64,000 bases of DNA. Origin: Mnemiopsis leidyi (Eukaryota > Ctenophora > Tentaculata > Lobata > Bolinopsidae). The position numbers were made by a program, and so were the translations under genes. The stretch lies in NCBI GenBank assembly GCA_000226015.1, contig JH154119.1, forward strand, positions 74,618-138,617, read 5' to 3'. Positions 39,701 to 53,223 of this stretch are shown here, piece by piece. Numbering within the stretch: position 1 is the stretch's first letter; each line of letters opens with the position of its first letter. The notes beneath the pieces are model-generated. The model did no database searches, was not told the origin of the DNA, and was given only the letters and a program-made list of their open reading frames with translations.

Positions 39701-40267
39701 TGTTGGTAACTTTGCAGTAAATGATATATATACTGGGCTATTGGTCAAAAGGAAAAGTAATTCAGAGTTTGGATGACAATTATTTTCACTGATGTAACTA
39801 CTAAATCCTTCAAAACTCAGCAGAGTTATAAATTTCAGCCGTAACTCAGCGGCTAGTTAATCTAAATTAACCAGCTAATTAACTAATTCATTATTAATTA
39901 TACAATCAGTCTGGAGGATTCGATCTCTAGGGATCATGAAAACATTCAGCAAATTCAAAAATTAATAAGAATTAGTATTACAAATATAAAAACAGATATA
40001 TTATTTAATTACAAAAATTAAATAAGCAACAAGCACATGTCGAAATCAATGAGGGTCGTGTGACTGCGATGTGACATGAAAAAAGATTCTGACCCGTTCT
40101 AACAAACCCACAGTTAGCTCAGTGCAGGCATGTCCTTCGTGACCCCAGTATGACAACAACACAACCGCCACATTCAACCATCACACAACCACATTGATGG
40201 CTAATTAGCAGCGCGAAGTGTCCCACATACTCGGTCATCTTACTCTCACTCAAACTACTCTGTTCCT
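36719..40267. other. Intergenic, one dispersed repeat, no gene recognised
   Basis: No supportable gene apart from the dispersed repeat at 36955-37035. A short ATG-led frame at 38726-38766 ending in a donor-like GAG|GTTAGC is noted but not called. G-runs and GATGATGTCATCA-like near-palindromes occur at about 38020-38115. Confidence 0.35.
36955..37035 (+). repeat. Dispersed repeat, copy 1
   Basis: Contains GCCTGGGGACCCCAGTCTTT and ends in GCAGCGCCCGGT. The same order of motifs recurs at 61167-61268. CTGGGGACCCCAG is a short palindrome inside the repeat. Confidence 0.7.
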
Positions 40268-43200
40268 TCACTGAGTCTTGCCATAGGTGGGTCTAAAGAA
40301 CCTGCGCACGCCTGACTTGTCCCCCGTGCGCTCCTTCTTACCCTCAATGACAGACTTGCTGACAGTGCGCAGATCGTACGCCTGTCCGAAGAAGTACATC
40401 AGGTCGATAAACATGGTGGTGATGTTGAGACTGTACCCCATCTCGCTGGTCTGGTAGTCGAAGGGGAAGGAGTGGTGGAAGTTGTGGAATCCCTCGCCGA
40501 TCGCACCGAGAGAAACTAGCCGGTTCTCTGCGGGGTTGATCTTGCTGTCGTACGGTCTGATACCGTAGTAGTGTGCGAGGGAGTTTACCAGCCACGTCAT
40601 GTGCAGGGTGAAGACGTACCGCGCACAGCCTGCGACTGTGAAGGCGACGAAGGGGTGCTCGCCCCAGCCAAAGTAGGGGACTAGAGTAGGCATCAGAGCA
40701 CAGATACTCCAGAACAGCGGCTGATAATACCTAAATAGAAAAAATCAAAATTGATTAAGCAAAGTATGAAACCATTTAGTCATAAGTACCGTTGCATAAA
40801 TACTTTTTCTGAACAACTTTTTTCAGAACAACTTTATGAACTGATACCTAAATTGATTAAATCATTAAATAGTTAGAAAGTGCGAAAATAGTGCAACTAA
40901 CTTGCGCTGGAATTTGACGATAGGATCTGAAAGTATATCGTCGTAGTTAAGTTTGTTTCCGTATTTCATGACGTCAGGGTGTTTCTTTATCAGCAGCCAG
41001 CCTATATGTGAGAAGAACATACCTGGAGAAGAAACTAGTTTAATAATAGTTTGATAATAGTTTAATAATCGATGTAGCGATTCCAACACATTTGAGATTC
41101 CGGCAATTTTTCGTGTAAAAAAACTAGAAATAGGACATCATTTTTAGCTTTCATACGGCCAGTTGCCAGTAAATTTATCAGTCACAGAAAAACAAAACAT
41201 AAGTGTGAACGTATAAAACTAGCTCGCTAAGCCTACACTACTCTACATAAGTGTGAACGTATAAATCTAGCTCGCTAAGCCTACACTACTCTACATAAGT
41301 GTGAACGTATAAATCTAGCTCGCTGAGCCTACACTACCTCTGTTAGCGTTGTAAGGATCTGCGTGAGTCTCGCTCCATTTATGGTGTACTCTGTGATCTC
41401 TACTCCATTTGTACAGGTCGTCTTGTCCAGCAAGCGTCTGACAAACCATCAGAAAACCTGGAGTAGTGAGAGTTAGGTAGAGGAGCGACAGGGAAGTGTA
41501 TTGAAATATTGCATGAGCACAGCGTGGAATACGCTTATCAGATTGTTACAGTGTTTCAAACCATAAGAATGGCTTTATTGTTTGAGACAAATTTATTGAT
41601 CAAGTAAGGCTGACAAAGTGTCTAAAAAGTGTCCACCTCGTAAAAATGGAGTTGCTTTATATGACTTGTGAGCCCAGAGTCTGTGTGCTCCAGCTGTAAT
41701 ACCCAGTCCACCAAATATGTACAATAACCAGGAGAATACAATAGTCGGCCAGGTTGCGTAGAACAGAGACTGGGGGAATATGCTATAAGTTGTATTGTAT
41801 TGTATTGTATTGTATTGTATTGTATTGTATTGTATTGTATTGTATTGTATTGTATTGTATTGTATTGTATTGTATTGTATTGTATTGTATTGTATTGTAT
41901 TGTATTGTATTGTATTGTATTGTATTGTATTGTATTGTATTGTATTGTATTGTATTGTATTGTATTGTATTGTNNNNNNNNNNTTGTATTGTATTGTATT
42001 GTATTGTATTGTATTGTATTGTATTGTATTGTATTGTATTGTATTGTATTGTATTGTATTGTATTGTATTGTATTGTATTGTATTGTATTGTATTGTATT
42101 GTATTGTATTGTATTGTATTGTATTGTATTGTATTGTATTGAAGTCCAAGTATACCCATTAGCAATATTGAAGAGTCTCTAATGTTATTTCATATTATAC
42201 AACCACCAGTATACACGACTACATACATAACATAATAATTTTATACATCTAATAATGTGCTACATTCAAGCTATTTCAGCAGTGCAAATTATTACATTTA
42301 TTGAGGATGAACTAAAAAGTATATATAATCTTAATTAATTCGGGGTCCTAAATCCCGGCATGAGATCCAGCGTTTCTCTTTATCTAATATTATACTGTAC
42401 AGTTATATGGATGCGCAAAGAAATAAATGTGAAAGTTGTCAAAATGATATAGATGCGCCAATTCTCAAAATTTTCAAAACTTATCTCAAGATATTTATAT
42501 TATCTCAAGATATTTATATTATCGGTCCTGCCTTAATTTTAGGTGGTCAAACGATTTCGCATTGTGCACTTGACCAAGATTGACCTCCAAAAACAAGGAA
42601 TAGGACCAATAAGGACCAATTTTCTTTAAATTGCGACACCTCCCTAGAAATGATGTAAGAACATCAAATCCCAAATATAACAGAGTTCTGTTCTCATTAT
42701 TTTTTTATACTTACAGCTATAATAACTCAACTTATTTTACTTTTGCAATACTATTGTTATTTAAGGAACTATTCAAAAGTTAACAGAAAAAATAGTTTTA
42801 GGAGGAGTCACAAATCGTTTTGATCACGTAGTCGCACGAAATTAATTGGCCGTACCTAACTTATCATTGGCCAATTGCTATCCAAGAAACGAAAAATTTT
42901 TGGCTCTTCCCCAAAATACCTTTCTCTACTAAACCCTGTAACGACAGTTACAACTACGACTAACATTCTCACACGATAGAAACTGAGCCAGCATCTTCCA
43001 CGGGCGTGACATAGTCCCTCCACAGCCGCGTGATATACGAGAATAAGATAATCCCAACAATAATCCACGATAGTAATTCCATAATTTTTAGATAGGATAG
43101 AACGTGAGGATTCTACTAAAGATGCATGTGGGAAAATGCGAATAAGTAAAAATTGCACGTGGAAAAATGCGAAATATTAAAGTTTGCACGTGAAAAAAAA

Positions 43201-44296
43201 GCAGTTCATTTCAATTTACAGGTGGATTTAAACGTAGAAGATATTTGGTGACATTCTTGCTGGCTCCGCAATAATTCCGCAGTAATTCATTGCTTTTCAG
43301 TTAATGTTTCACATTAAAATCGTTTCCTTTATGCAGTTAATTGGCAAACAACTTAATTTTCTTCGGTCTAATTTCGGTAACCTGATTGAAAGGAGAATTT
43401 AAACGACTATACTTGGCTACAAGATGTCAATAATTAGTAATACTTATCATGGCAATTATCGTTAAAATTTACTCTCGATAATCGTGTTACTTGTGCGAGC
43501 TCATGGCTTGTTAGTTGAGGTACTACAAATACCTTTGTATGAATTGATACAGCAGTAGAATACACTTGAACTAGATGATATGAAGATAGGATTTTACCAC
43601 ACCACTGACCGCACTTAATATGAAGATACAATAATAAACACTACTATACACCACATACACGACTATACAATATACATTACTATATTCACTACTGTACACT
43701 ACAATACGTGCTTCATATAAACTGACCTGGTAGAAGCCGTACAACGCCAGTAAGTGAAGTACCGTCATATTGTACACATTAAACCACACTATCTCCATCT
43801 TAACATCCTGAAATATAATATTAATCAGTTAACTTAAAATATCACAAGAGGAGTTTGATAGTAAATACTGTGATAATTTTTGATAATTACATAAACTTAC
43901 TTTATTACTTTTGATACTTAAAAACTTTTAAAAGGTAAGATCTGATCAAATTAACCAGGTCAACATGCCCCAGCAAGGTCAAAGGTTCTCCACAAAAAAG
44001 TGTTACTCATGCCTAGACAAGCATTACAACCCAGTAAACAATAAATTTACGACAGGCAATGATTGGTGGTCTTGGGGAGCTGTCGCAAATTTACTCTGAC
44101 ATGTGCCAACATTTGACCAATAGGAAGCCACACTAATGAGCGACGCCTCCCCGCGAATACCGTCGTCTCCTACCTCGGTGTTATCCGGCTGATCATCGTC
44201 CTCGTGATGAGTGTCTGGAATGTAGTCTGCGTTATCATCCGATGAACTTTCTGGTATTGTCTGTCCTTCCTTGCACATCCTATGTTGCGAAAACAT
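40268..44296 (-). CDS. Delta-9 acyl-CoA (stearoyl-CoA) desaturase, 6 exons
   Basis: Exons leftwards: 44174-44296, 43727-43807, 41637-41769, 41338-41457, 40902-41022, 40268-40730; 346 aa, all GT-AG with matching phases. It is an ER membrane di-iron enzyme that puts the cis-delta-9 double bond into palmitoyl- or stearoyl-CoA using cytochrome b5. All three His boxes are present: HRLWAH (97-102), HRVHH (134-138) and HNFHH (275-279), plus the NSLAHYYG His (246). The ETHADP, FFSHIGWLL and GEGFHNFHHSFPFDY blocks are typical of animal SCDs. The acidic N-terminus (residues 10-41) is like the pre-membrane segment of the family. Length fits the usual 330-360 aa. Intron 2 contains a (TTGTA)n array and assembly gap, close to its acceptor; intron 4 begins with a triplicated 48-bp donor repeat. 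Confidence 0.95.
41198..41341 (-). repeat. 48-bp tandem triplication starting at the desaturase exon 4 donor
   Basis: Three 48-bp units at about 41198, 41246 and 41294. Read on the minus strand each carries AGAG-GTAGTGTAGG or AGA-GTAGTGTAGG, so the functional 5' splice site and two donor-like copies are spaced 48 nt apart. Confidence 0.85.
41790..42140. repeat. (TTGTA)n pentanucleotide microsatellite
   Basis: About 340 bp of uninterrupted TTGTA units on both sides of the N gap. It lies in desaturase intron 2 and ends 20 bp from its acceptor. Long reading frames here are repeat artefacts; true length is unknown. Confidence 0.97.
41974..41983. other. Assembly gap (10 N)
   Basis: Exactly ten N inside the microsatellite, the convention for a gap of arbitrary size. 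Confidence 0.98.
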
Positions 44297-47080
44297 GATT
44301 ATTTACCAGTTATTTTGTTTTTGGAGGATAAATTAACGTTATAAAACGGTAGGTACCATAGTTCCATTAAAAATCTCAAAATTTGGTCCTTGCAGCGAAC
44401 TCCGACGCCGGTATGGTGCCCGATATGTCGCTGAAGGTACCCAAACATAATACAATTTTAAACTCGTATTAAGCAATCAAGTAGGTATCTATTTCTTTGT
44501 AATAACATGGGCCGCAAGGAAAATTCCCCGGATGAGCTGACAGGATTTGAACCGCAACGACACTTGTTAACCAGTACATGCCACCAAAATATATGTTCAA
44601 TAAATGTTCTGTATTTGTAGTGTTGAAATAGAGTAATTTACCGAGTTAGGTTTTTTATGGAGGTGTTTTATTCTGCAGGTTATGCGCAATTTTCGCCGAA
44701 CAAAAAGTAATTAGGCAAGAGCTTAATTCTTCTAGACAAGGATTTGTTTGCATTCGTTCTAGCAATAAGTTGTTAAAATTCGTCACTTGAAGAAAAACCG
44801 TTAAAAATAAGGAAAATTGGCAATTTAGAAAACATAGCTATATTTTACCAATACTCCTCTTACTCGCGGAAGCACATCAAAGACGCAACATGAATAAAAA
44901 GCGTATCGAATAGCCTCTTCTTCAGCGGGGATTTTTTACCATCAGAAGAGTCTATTTTGGTCAAATCAAAATTAGGCCAAAATTGTCTTCCGCCATTGAA
45001 TGAGACGACTGACCAGGGACAACATAAATATCGTGAGGGCAGAGTACAATGGGACCCACGCAGGAGGGTTGATTTTTTGAATATCTCAATGAAAATATCA
45101 AATGGTCATGCGAAGAAGACATAATTTGTTGATTGTCCTCAAGGAGAGTCAGAAAAATATTATGCATTCGGCAACCAAACTCTACTTTCTAAAGCTCGGT
45201 CACGTAAATACCAAGAAGGAAAGGAACTGCAGTATTAGAGCAGGCCCAGAGCACGCCTTATCAAGGGTATCCGCTATCAAAACTCGTGTCAGACCAGCAA
45301 AATAACATTGAAGCCACTAAAGAAATTACGATACCTAGTTCAAGTCACGATGTCGTTTCTTGAACATTCTAGATGAACCAGTTTAATAAATTCAAGTTAA
45401 AAGAAAATCTTACTTTTTTTGGCCAAGAGAAGAGTATAAACATGACGAATTATCATGATTATGTTGCTCTGTAATCTAATAACATATTTATTTGAAGAAG
45501 AAGATTATCTTGGAGTCTGAACAAAATAAGAAACTTTTGAGTTAATTTGGAACAAATTCTTCCAGTTTCTGCGGTTTTAACCAGTTTAGAATGATATTTA
45601 ATTAATTTTCAGTTCCGTTTCAGATAAGTTAGAAGCACGGGCCGGGTGGTGGGCGCATATTCATCAAGACTTAAATAAGTTATAGATAAGAAACTCAATC
45701 TGGTGACCTTCCTTTTACCGTACTTATATATATATGGTCCCTGGAAATTAAATTTTCGGCCACCAGACTAAATCTGTTGAAAGTTGTATTTATAGGAATT
45801 GAAAACAGGGCAATTTTTAAAAACATTGATCGCACGCTGTCAATATTATCAATATGTATATGATAATATGTAATATAATATAATATGATATAATATGGAT
45901 ATTAAGATATTATACATGGCCAAAATAATATTTAAGGAATGTAATGAAATGAATTTATTGGTCAACATCTTTCACATTTTTATGAAACCGATATCAAGAC
46001 GAAAAAACATAATACAGACCTCGAATTAGACATATAGATAAGAAAATCACAAGGAAAGAACACGTGACTACCTCACGTACATTTTACTCGGAGAAGGGGG
46101 AGTTGCAACAAAAAATACCAAATAAAACCAAAACGATGATGACCAGTCCAAAATTTGCAGTGGCGTTCGGATTTGTGTGTCCCAACCTGCCATGTCCTCA
46201 TTAAAAGAGGACAGGGCCAAGATCAAGCATATTGTAGGCATGTACGCTTCGGAGAAACAGAAGGTTTCATAGACCCATACACTGTACTTGAGAAAACGTC
46301 CACACGGGCCATGTCCTTTTTGTAATCAAATTGTACTGCAAGCATGGTGGCATTTAAGTAACTAGCTTCAGCAGAACAGTTCTCAGTAATTTGATACACG
46401 AGAAATTCGAAGAAAAAGAAGTAATATCGAACCATGAGATTGCACTCATTTTTAAAGACGTTCGTTATATTTTCCTCGACCGGCCCCAAAGAAGACTACC
46501 TATATCAAGAGATAAAAATACCGCGAACACGAAACACCAAAAAAATTGCCAGCTTTAACATCATGCCAAATATGGCGACACAGTGATTTCAGTGCAAAAT
46601 ATACTTCAAAACGTTTTTCCACCGCCAAATGGCTGGTAAAGACGCTCAAGTTACTGGTATAACCAGAATAGCTTAGATACGGAATGCTTTTAGTGAAATT
46701 CTTTGGAAGATTGAAGATAACTAAAAACATCAAATCATAACAATACACTACTCTTCAGAGAAGTTCGCCACACTGTCGTCACCAAGCGACAATATAAATT
46801 GTATCAACTTATCTAAGTACTGCGAACACAAAATAAAGAAAAATACTTGTCAGCTTTAACATTCCTTCCGAATATCGTGACACAGTGATATCAGAGCAAA
46901 ACGTCTTTGAAACCAGCATGTTAGAATGACAGACTGACAGAGTGACGCCTGTGCTGATAAGAATGAAGCTTTTTGAGCTTGTTTGAAGTCTGAGCTGATA
47001 AAAAGTAGGTGGGACGGTGGATGAGACTCCCTGATTTGATTAAGAAATTATCTCGAGTTCTAGGGAGGTGTCGTGTGTGA
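44297..47080. other. Upstream of desaturase, no gene recognised
   Basis: Should include the desaturase promoter and 5' UTR. A B-box-like GGTTCAAATCC on the minus strand at about 44541-44551 hints at a tRNA-derived SINE tail. Otherwise nothing is recognised. Confidence 0.35.
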
Positions 47081-47352
47081 TTTCAGTGAAGTGAAAGAAA
47101 ATTAAGGATAGGGAATTTACATAATTTCAGTGAAGTGAAAGAAAATTAAGGATAGGGAATTGAAATAATTTCAGTGAAGTGAAAGAAAATTGAGGATAGG
47201 GAATTGAAATAATTTCAGTGAAGTGAAAGAAAATTAGAGAAGAAAATTGAGAATAGGGAACTAAAATAATTTCAGTTAAGTGAAAGAAAAATGGGGATAG
47301 GGAATTAAAGCAATTTCAGTGAAGTGAAAAAGTTGAGGATAGGAATAAAATA
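47081..47352. repeat. 44-bp minisatellite, six copies
   Basis: TTTCAGTGAAGTGAAAGAAA starts each unit (47081, 47125, 47169, 47213, 47270, 47314); period 44 bp, with one 57-bp unit. Confidence 0.9.
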
Positions 47353-47413
47353 ATTTGCCGTAAAATCATGTTTCTCCTCTGCGCCAATGATGCAGTTTTC
47401 TGGCAGCTACTTC

Positions 47414-47658
47414 AGGTCACGTAACATTTAACGCAACATATGTCACGTATCGTTTAACATAACATAGGAAACGTAACAACAGTCACGATAAAAATCATAA
47501 TGGCAACGCAACATTTTACATAACATAAGTCACGTAATATTAACATAACATAAGTCACGTAATATTTAGCATAACATGAGTCACGTAAAATTTAGCATAA
47601 CATGAGTCATGTAACGCCGGTCACAATTAAAATCATACTGGCAACACATAACAAAGTA
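47414..47658. repeat. About 26-bp degenerate repeat (AACATAAGTCACGTAA)
   Basis: Repeated TTTAACATAACATAAGTCAC-like units, interrupted twice by a longer element with AAAATCATAMTGGCAAC (about 47490 and 47630), suggesting a higher-order duplication. Confidence 0.75.
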
Positions 47659-50162
47659 ATAAGATTGGAACAATGTCAGCGGTAGGGATGTGAACCTGTC
47701 ACGTGCACAGAAACACGTGACATGTTGCACGTGTCAGCTTATGTCGGGTATCTAGCCTGGGAATGTTTACATTTTACAGACACAGGAAACGCTGGAAGTA
47801 TATTTGTCGTCTCATGTTCAATATCATGAGAGCATGAGCAGGTGATATATACTATTGAATTATGTGAAATCTAGTTCTATTCTATTCATTCAGGTCCATT
47901 ATAAATTTAGTCCATATTCAGTACTTATACACTATCTAATACAGTAAAAATTTATTAAATTTCATACCTTCACAAATAAGAAGTGAATTATTTCGTAACC
48001 GTCACAGTCCTATCGAACATAAACAATCAGAACGGATATCAGAAAAGCCGGTAAATACCGAACTAAAGAATAAGTTCAGGTAGATTTCCGAGAACCGGAG
48101 AAGATAATGGCCACATTGCCATCTCTATCCGTACAATGAAATTGTTCTCGTATACATGTATTGAATAGCTGAAATTCATGAAGCAGGGAACCAAATAAGG
48201 CTAAACAAATAAGGAGATTGTAACCGCTGCACGGCACGTCCATCTTGACATTGTACAAACAAGGAAATATATCCTTGTGTTTGAAGTAGACGAGACGAAA
48301 GCTGCGCAGTTCACAAAGATCCCTAAAATCTCTTGTTCTCGTATACAAGGTATAGTAGGTATTGTATGTACATTAAACACTAATTACCTCGTACACACAA
48401 TGAACATCGCATGTATGTGGTAAAAAGTAGACGCCAATAAGAACGTTCTCGAACAATTGAGGTGTGGTTAGAAGAACAAAAACACGATGGCTCTCTGTTA
48501 ATCAGATCAAAGGACGATACTTCTATAGAAAAGTTATCAGGAGATGGCAAAGAAGTAGACGAGTTTTTCAGCTCAGACGAGATTTAGATTAGTGGTTTAT
48601 AGTTACAAATAAGCAGTTAGTAAGAGACAAATAGGTGTCAAAACTAAGCCGTGCCGAAGGTCATGTTTGGAAATAATCTCAAGAGCTCACATGCTACTTG
48701 CTAGTTTCCGGGGTTTCCTCTCTCTATTCTCTCTAAGTCACAAGTCTAACGATAGACCGGAATCTTGGCAAACTTCCAGTATGTCCTTATGTCCAGTGGG
48801 AATACCTACCGTAGATTTACTGTTATGTGGGGAAATACAGTTTAATACACGCTAACTTATTTCACAACTTAAATGCAGTGCTATTGTTCAATGAGTAGTT
48901 TTACAGGAGTACAGAGGAAGGTATGAAGGTATTTTAGATAAGGCCAAAAAATATCGAGCAACCTAAAAATAGTCATCACCAGACCACATGCAACAGTATT
49001 AAGCGATTTTCCTCTTGAAAATTTAAGAAATATGTAAAGCCTAAAGATTCTAGGTAATACTATATTGATTAGCCTAAAACCGATTAGAGCACGAAAGAAA
49101 ATTGTACATGATAACTTATCATGTCCGTAAATACATTAATATGCAACTTAATGTGACATAATATACCATTAGTTAAAGCGGGGAGAACAAGTTTCTAGTA
49201 ATATTTCATATACTTATAAGAAGAGGAACCAATCACTCTTAACCCTTTCGTTGAAAGAACTAATTGCAAAGTGACAATGTAAAATGTAAACCAGTTTAAT
49301 ATACATTGGAGTAGATACGAAATTTCGCTTGTGTGCAATTCCTCAATTCGTTTCTTCTCAATGTAACAAAAAAGTGACTTAGAAAGTACTCAAACCACAA
49401 AAAAATTAATGACTCATGAAGATTCTCTTCCTTACTCGAAAAAATATTTTAAAGAGTAAATAAAGCCAGTCTCTAGTGAGCAGTGAGAAGACAACAATGA
49501 CTTACGGGACATGGGTTCCAAGACTCGAGTGCCCTGCATTAAAAACAGCTCTCTATTTCTGACTAGAGAGTCAGGTAATATATTTGATGTCGTCATACTG
49601 CAGTTCCAACAGATGTTAAAGAAATTTTAAAACAAACGCGGCACGTAGCAACGAACAGACTACTGAGAACGTGAGATCAACTTCGTAGACAACTATCGTA
49701 CCTTTCCTTAGGTAATGTGGCACAAAACCAATAATTTTTTGCTTTCTGGCATAATGGTCTCTACATTCGCGGCTTACGACACACAACATATAGCACAACG
49801 TATAAACAATTAGCAATGTAATCTGACGGAGAAAAAGCGAGAAAGGCCTAGTGCAAGGACGGAAAAGGCCCAGCGTTTTCAAAATGAAGTATCAGAATTT
49901 TGCATTCATAATCTTGCAATTGAGAACGATTTACAATGCCACATATAAGGAACAAAAGAGGTAAGATAAACTATAACTGAACAAACGAACCATGTTCAAA
50001 AAGAGTTCCACGCCAACATTGAGTCTTACTTGGTACACACCACGCCTGAGCACAGTTTTCAATTATCACGTAGGGACCGCCTTGCTCTCACATCAGCTCA
50101 GTTGCTGCCAGCACTCCACAACAGCATATATGTAGTGGCGTGATTCATAGGGATGACGTGAC

Positions 50163-50196
<34 letters not shown>

Positions 50197-52470
50197 TACT
50201 GTGCTGCTGGTGGAGGTGGAATCTATGAGAAAGGATGTGTGGTAATTGAGATAGGGTGAGGGAGGTTAAGTGGAATATCGCGTGTAGTATGTGCTAAGCT
50301 ATGAGGTGATTATATGCCTGACGTGCTAAATTAAAAGTTACTTGTATACATAATAATCCTATCCTATGTATTGAATACATTTCTTACTTGATGTGAGTAA
50401 TGGATTGTATTAGGTCAACCTCCGTTGTTCTGATTATTTGAAATGTGTTATAATGTTGCTCTGCCAATAGTATTGAATACTGTACAATACGAAGATGAGG
50501 ATGCAGAGCAAGAGGAAATGGCGGAAAGGTAATACATCTTTAGTCTTTCTTTAGTTTTTATTGAATCTAACTATTCGAGCATAAGTAATTTGATCCCTGG
50601 CCTCTGCACGCCTGAGACGGAACAAGAGGTGCCACATTGAATATCAACAATTGATCCAGCCTTAATGGCTACATCGATTGTTGATATAAGTGTTAAGTAA
50701 ATAGGTAAAGTCGGAAATGTATTGACTAGGACGTATTTGTCAGGGGAATATTTCATCATCGAGTAATTACATTTTGATACTATTACAATTCATCAAGTAT
50801 TCCGGATTATTTCTGAGTTAGTATTCAGCGTGATAATCGATAGATTAATTACCAAATACCGAACATTTCTATTAATTATTCAACATTCATTCTACCCATA
50901 AAGTCATCATCAAGTACCTCGACATAAGCGGCTATGACCGTTAGATGATTGATTAAAATATCAAGACAGCAGAATATACAATTTGTAGAATAGACAACAA
51001 CAACCGCCAAATTCCGTCAAATTAAAGCACATTAATCAGTCAAGTGAAATCCCTAATACCGTAAAATTGGAAGCATTAATCAGTCAATACAAAATAAATA
51101 CACAGCTCAGCACAAAAAATTATACGACATAGTAAAATGAGTTCACATGTAAGCAATGCTTACTAAGCATCTAGCAAAAATTTCATCAAATAAAATAACA
51201 TTCCCCCGGCTGCTCAATCAGGCTGTTTATCTCAGTAATCACGCGATAATTCACAAACGTTCGAGACAGAGATCACCCCATGTTAGTCATCAGAGCTGGA
51301 AAGTAGCACTTCCAACTTGTCCTGAAGTTATTAATGTGACGTATCGTCATCTTGGTTTGAGCGAGATACAGTTCCTCCTTGTCCTTCAAACAAGCTGCCC
51401 GACTTGAACTGGTAACAAGAATAATTCAGCCCTGAATATGTTATTTTGAATAATTACCGGTCTTGTAAGTGGTATGTAGGGTTACTCAGCTGCTAAAAGA
51501 TTCATATCTTGTATTTTACTAGTTATATTCTTCAGAGCAACCTAGAGACTTCTTGTATGTATATATCTATATTTATTCAATATCATTAGATTGTACTGCT
51601 CTGTAAAATTTTGTTCTATTTCTAAATCCAATTTTACAATTCATGCTTTGACTGAAATAATTCGTTTTCACCGTGACAGAAACAGTTCACATGAGATGAG
51701 ACGAGAAGATAAGAAGCACGGAACACTCAGAGTCACAAGGTACGCCGCAACTTTCTAAACTTGGAACGTAATAATCAGGTAGCATATCAGCGCTATATAC
51801 CGTTATTCTTAAATTCTTGTAAAACCAAACATTTGATTGAACAGTTTAATGTGGCACAATGGTTGCTAATAGTTTTGCCCAATCATTTCACGCCCTTTTA
51901 GAAGTGGCGTCAGAAGTGGCGTCAAATCTGCCTTTGACAGAGTAGATGTCGTGGAATGTCTGATCAAATTCAAGAGCCATTCACGCCGCACTGTCCCCGG
52001 GATCTCAATGAAACCCCACTCAAAATATCAAAAAAGTTGGCATGGAGGGGTACTGGATAGGTTTATGGTGAGAAAAAATTGACTGATAGTCCTTTATTCT
52101 CGGTAGAGTTTAAATCTACATTATTCTTACTGGGGTTATTACTGTACTTGTGTGTACATTCTTTTATTGTTTTACTCGAAATCCTTTTTTATTCTAATTC
52201 ATGTGTGCATTTCTTGATAAACTTGGTATTCATGAAGTCATGATGGATAACAACGAAAAATTATCTTTTAGCAGCAAAAAAAGAATAATTATACAGTTCA
52301 TAAACAAGTTCTACGAAAATATTTAACCAAACTATACGTACAGAATTTGTAAAAACCGATTTCCTAACCAAGGGCTTTTTAACTTATGCAACTTTAATAC
52401 CTTAATTTTTGTGGAGGAGCTTTCTCTTACAGCTCAAAATCATGCCTCCGGGGGTAACCTACATGGGTAC
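47659..52470. other. Intergenic, no gene recognised
   Basis: No supportable gene in about 4.8 kb. A perfect (TG)15 dinucleotide run lies at 50164-50193. Short ORFs look random. Confidence 0.4.
50164..50193. repeat. (TG)15 microsatellite
   Basis: Fifteen perfect TG units. Confidence 0.95.
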
Positions 52471-52473
52471 ACG

Positions 52474-53223
52474 CACGGAATTCCGAATTTGACGAAATTC
52501 CGACAACCTCAATTCCTAAATAAGGAATTCAGTGCAGTCGGAATTCCGTGCAGGTAGCGCACGGTATTCCGACTCGGGCTCACGTTCCCCCTTACATAAC
52601 GGGGCTCACATTTTCATTTATTATTGGTGTTCTGAGTTGCATGGTGGGTGGGTTCTTGTGGTGATGGCTTAGATGATCGTGGTGTGAGCAGTGCTGTGAG
52701 CCATTACGGGGCCTGCATGGCGAGGGGGTAAGCAGGATGTGACTTGGATTGGAACCTCAGCCCGAAGCCCTCTCTTCAGCCACTCCAAATGCAACCACTT
52801 CGAGGATACCCAACTCCTACTCCCCAGATCCTCCAACATTGCTGAGGGTTGGCACCACGGTTTTCACTCGCTAATGGGCTGCTCTAATCCTACTATCCGG
52901 ATATTCCTCGACTTCCTGAAGAAAGAACAGAATCTAACAGACGTCAAGATAACTCAACACTTGATGAGACGGTCCCCCTCCCCTTCGAGCGAGAAAGTGG
53001 TCTGACTACGATGAGAAGCTGAAGAGGATCGTTGACGATTTTGAGAGTTATGATGTTGTTGATTATCAAATTATGATTTTATTTCAATGAATATCAATAG
53101 AAAATTTATCATCAATCTCCCGAGTCGGAATTCCGTGCACCCCTTCGGAATTCAGTGCAAGTCGGAATTCAGTGCGCAAATTCTGTTAACTTAAGTCGGA
53201 ATTCAGTGCTAGTCGGAATTCCG
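52474..53223 (+). mobile_element. MULE-like DNA transposon remnant
   Basis: Two inverted copies of GCACGG(T/A)ATTCCGACTCGGG (52559-52578 and 53119-53138) bound a core of about 540 bp. Outside them both ends carry several CGGAATTC(C/A)GTGC subterminal repeats, in opposite orientation. The core contains a transposase tail: a frame with SSNIAEGWHHGFHSLMGC and NPTIRIFLDFLKKEQNLTD (about 52825-52950), then, in another frame, YDEKLKRIVDDFESYD (about 53008-53055). The N-AEGWH and late 'YDEKLKxIVxxF' signature is that of metazoan Mutator-like (MULE-domain, FLYWCH-associated) transposases. The catalytic DDE part is missing, so this is a dead internally deleted copy. Its right end abuts the truncated lipase homology. 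Confidence 0.7.

Noticed and set aside
41593-42182. Long ORFs of repeated YNTIQ or LYCIV
   Set aside because: Translation of the (TTGTA)n microsatellite through an N gap. Only 41637-41769 is a true exon (desaturase exon 3).
50482-50530. MRMQSKRKWRK frame resembling a tiny ribosomal protein (RPL41-like)
   Set aside because: The order of residues does not match RPL41, and the frame ends at once; coincidence likely.
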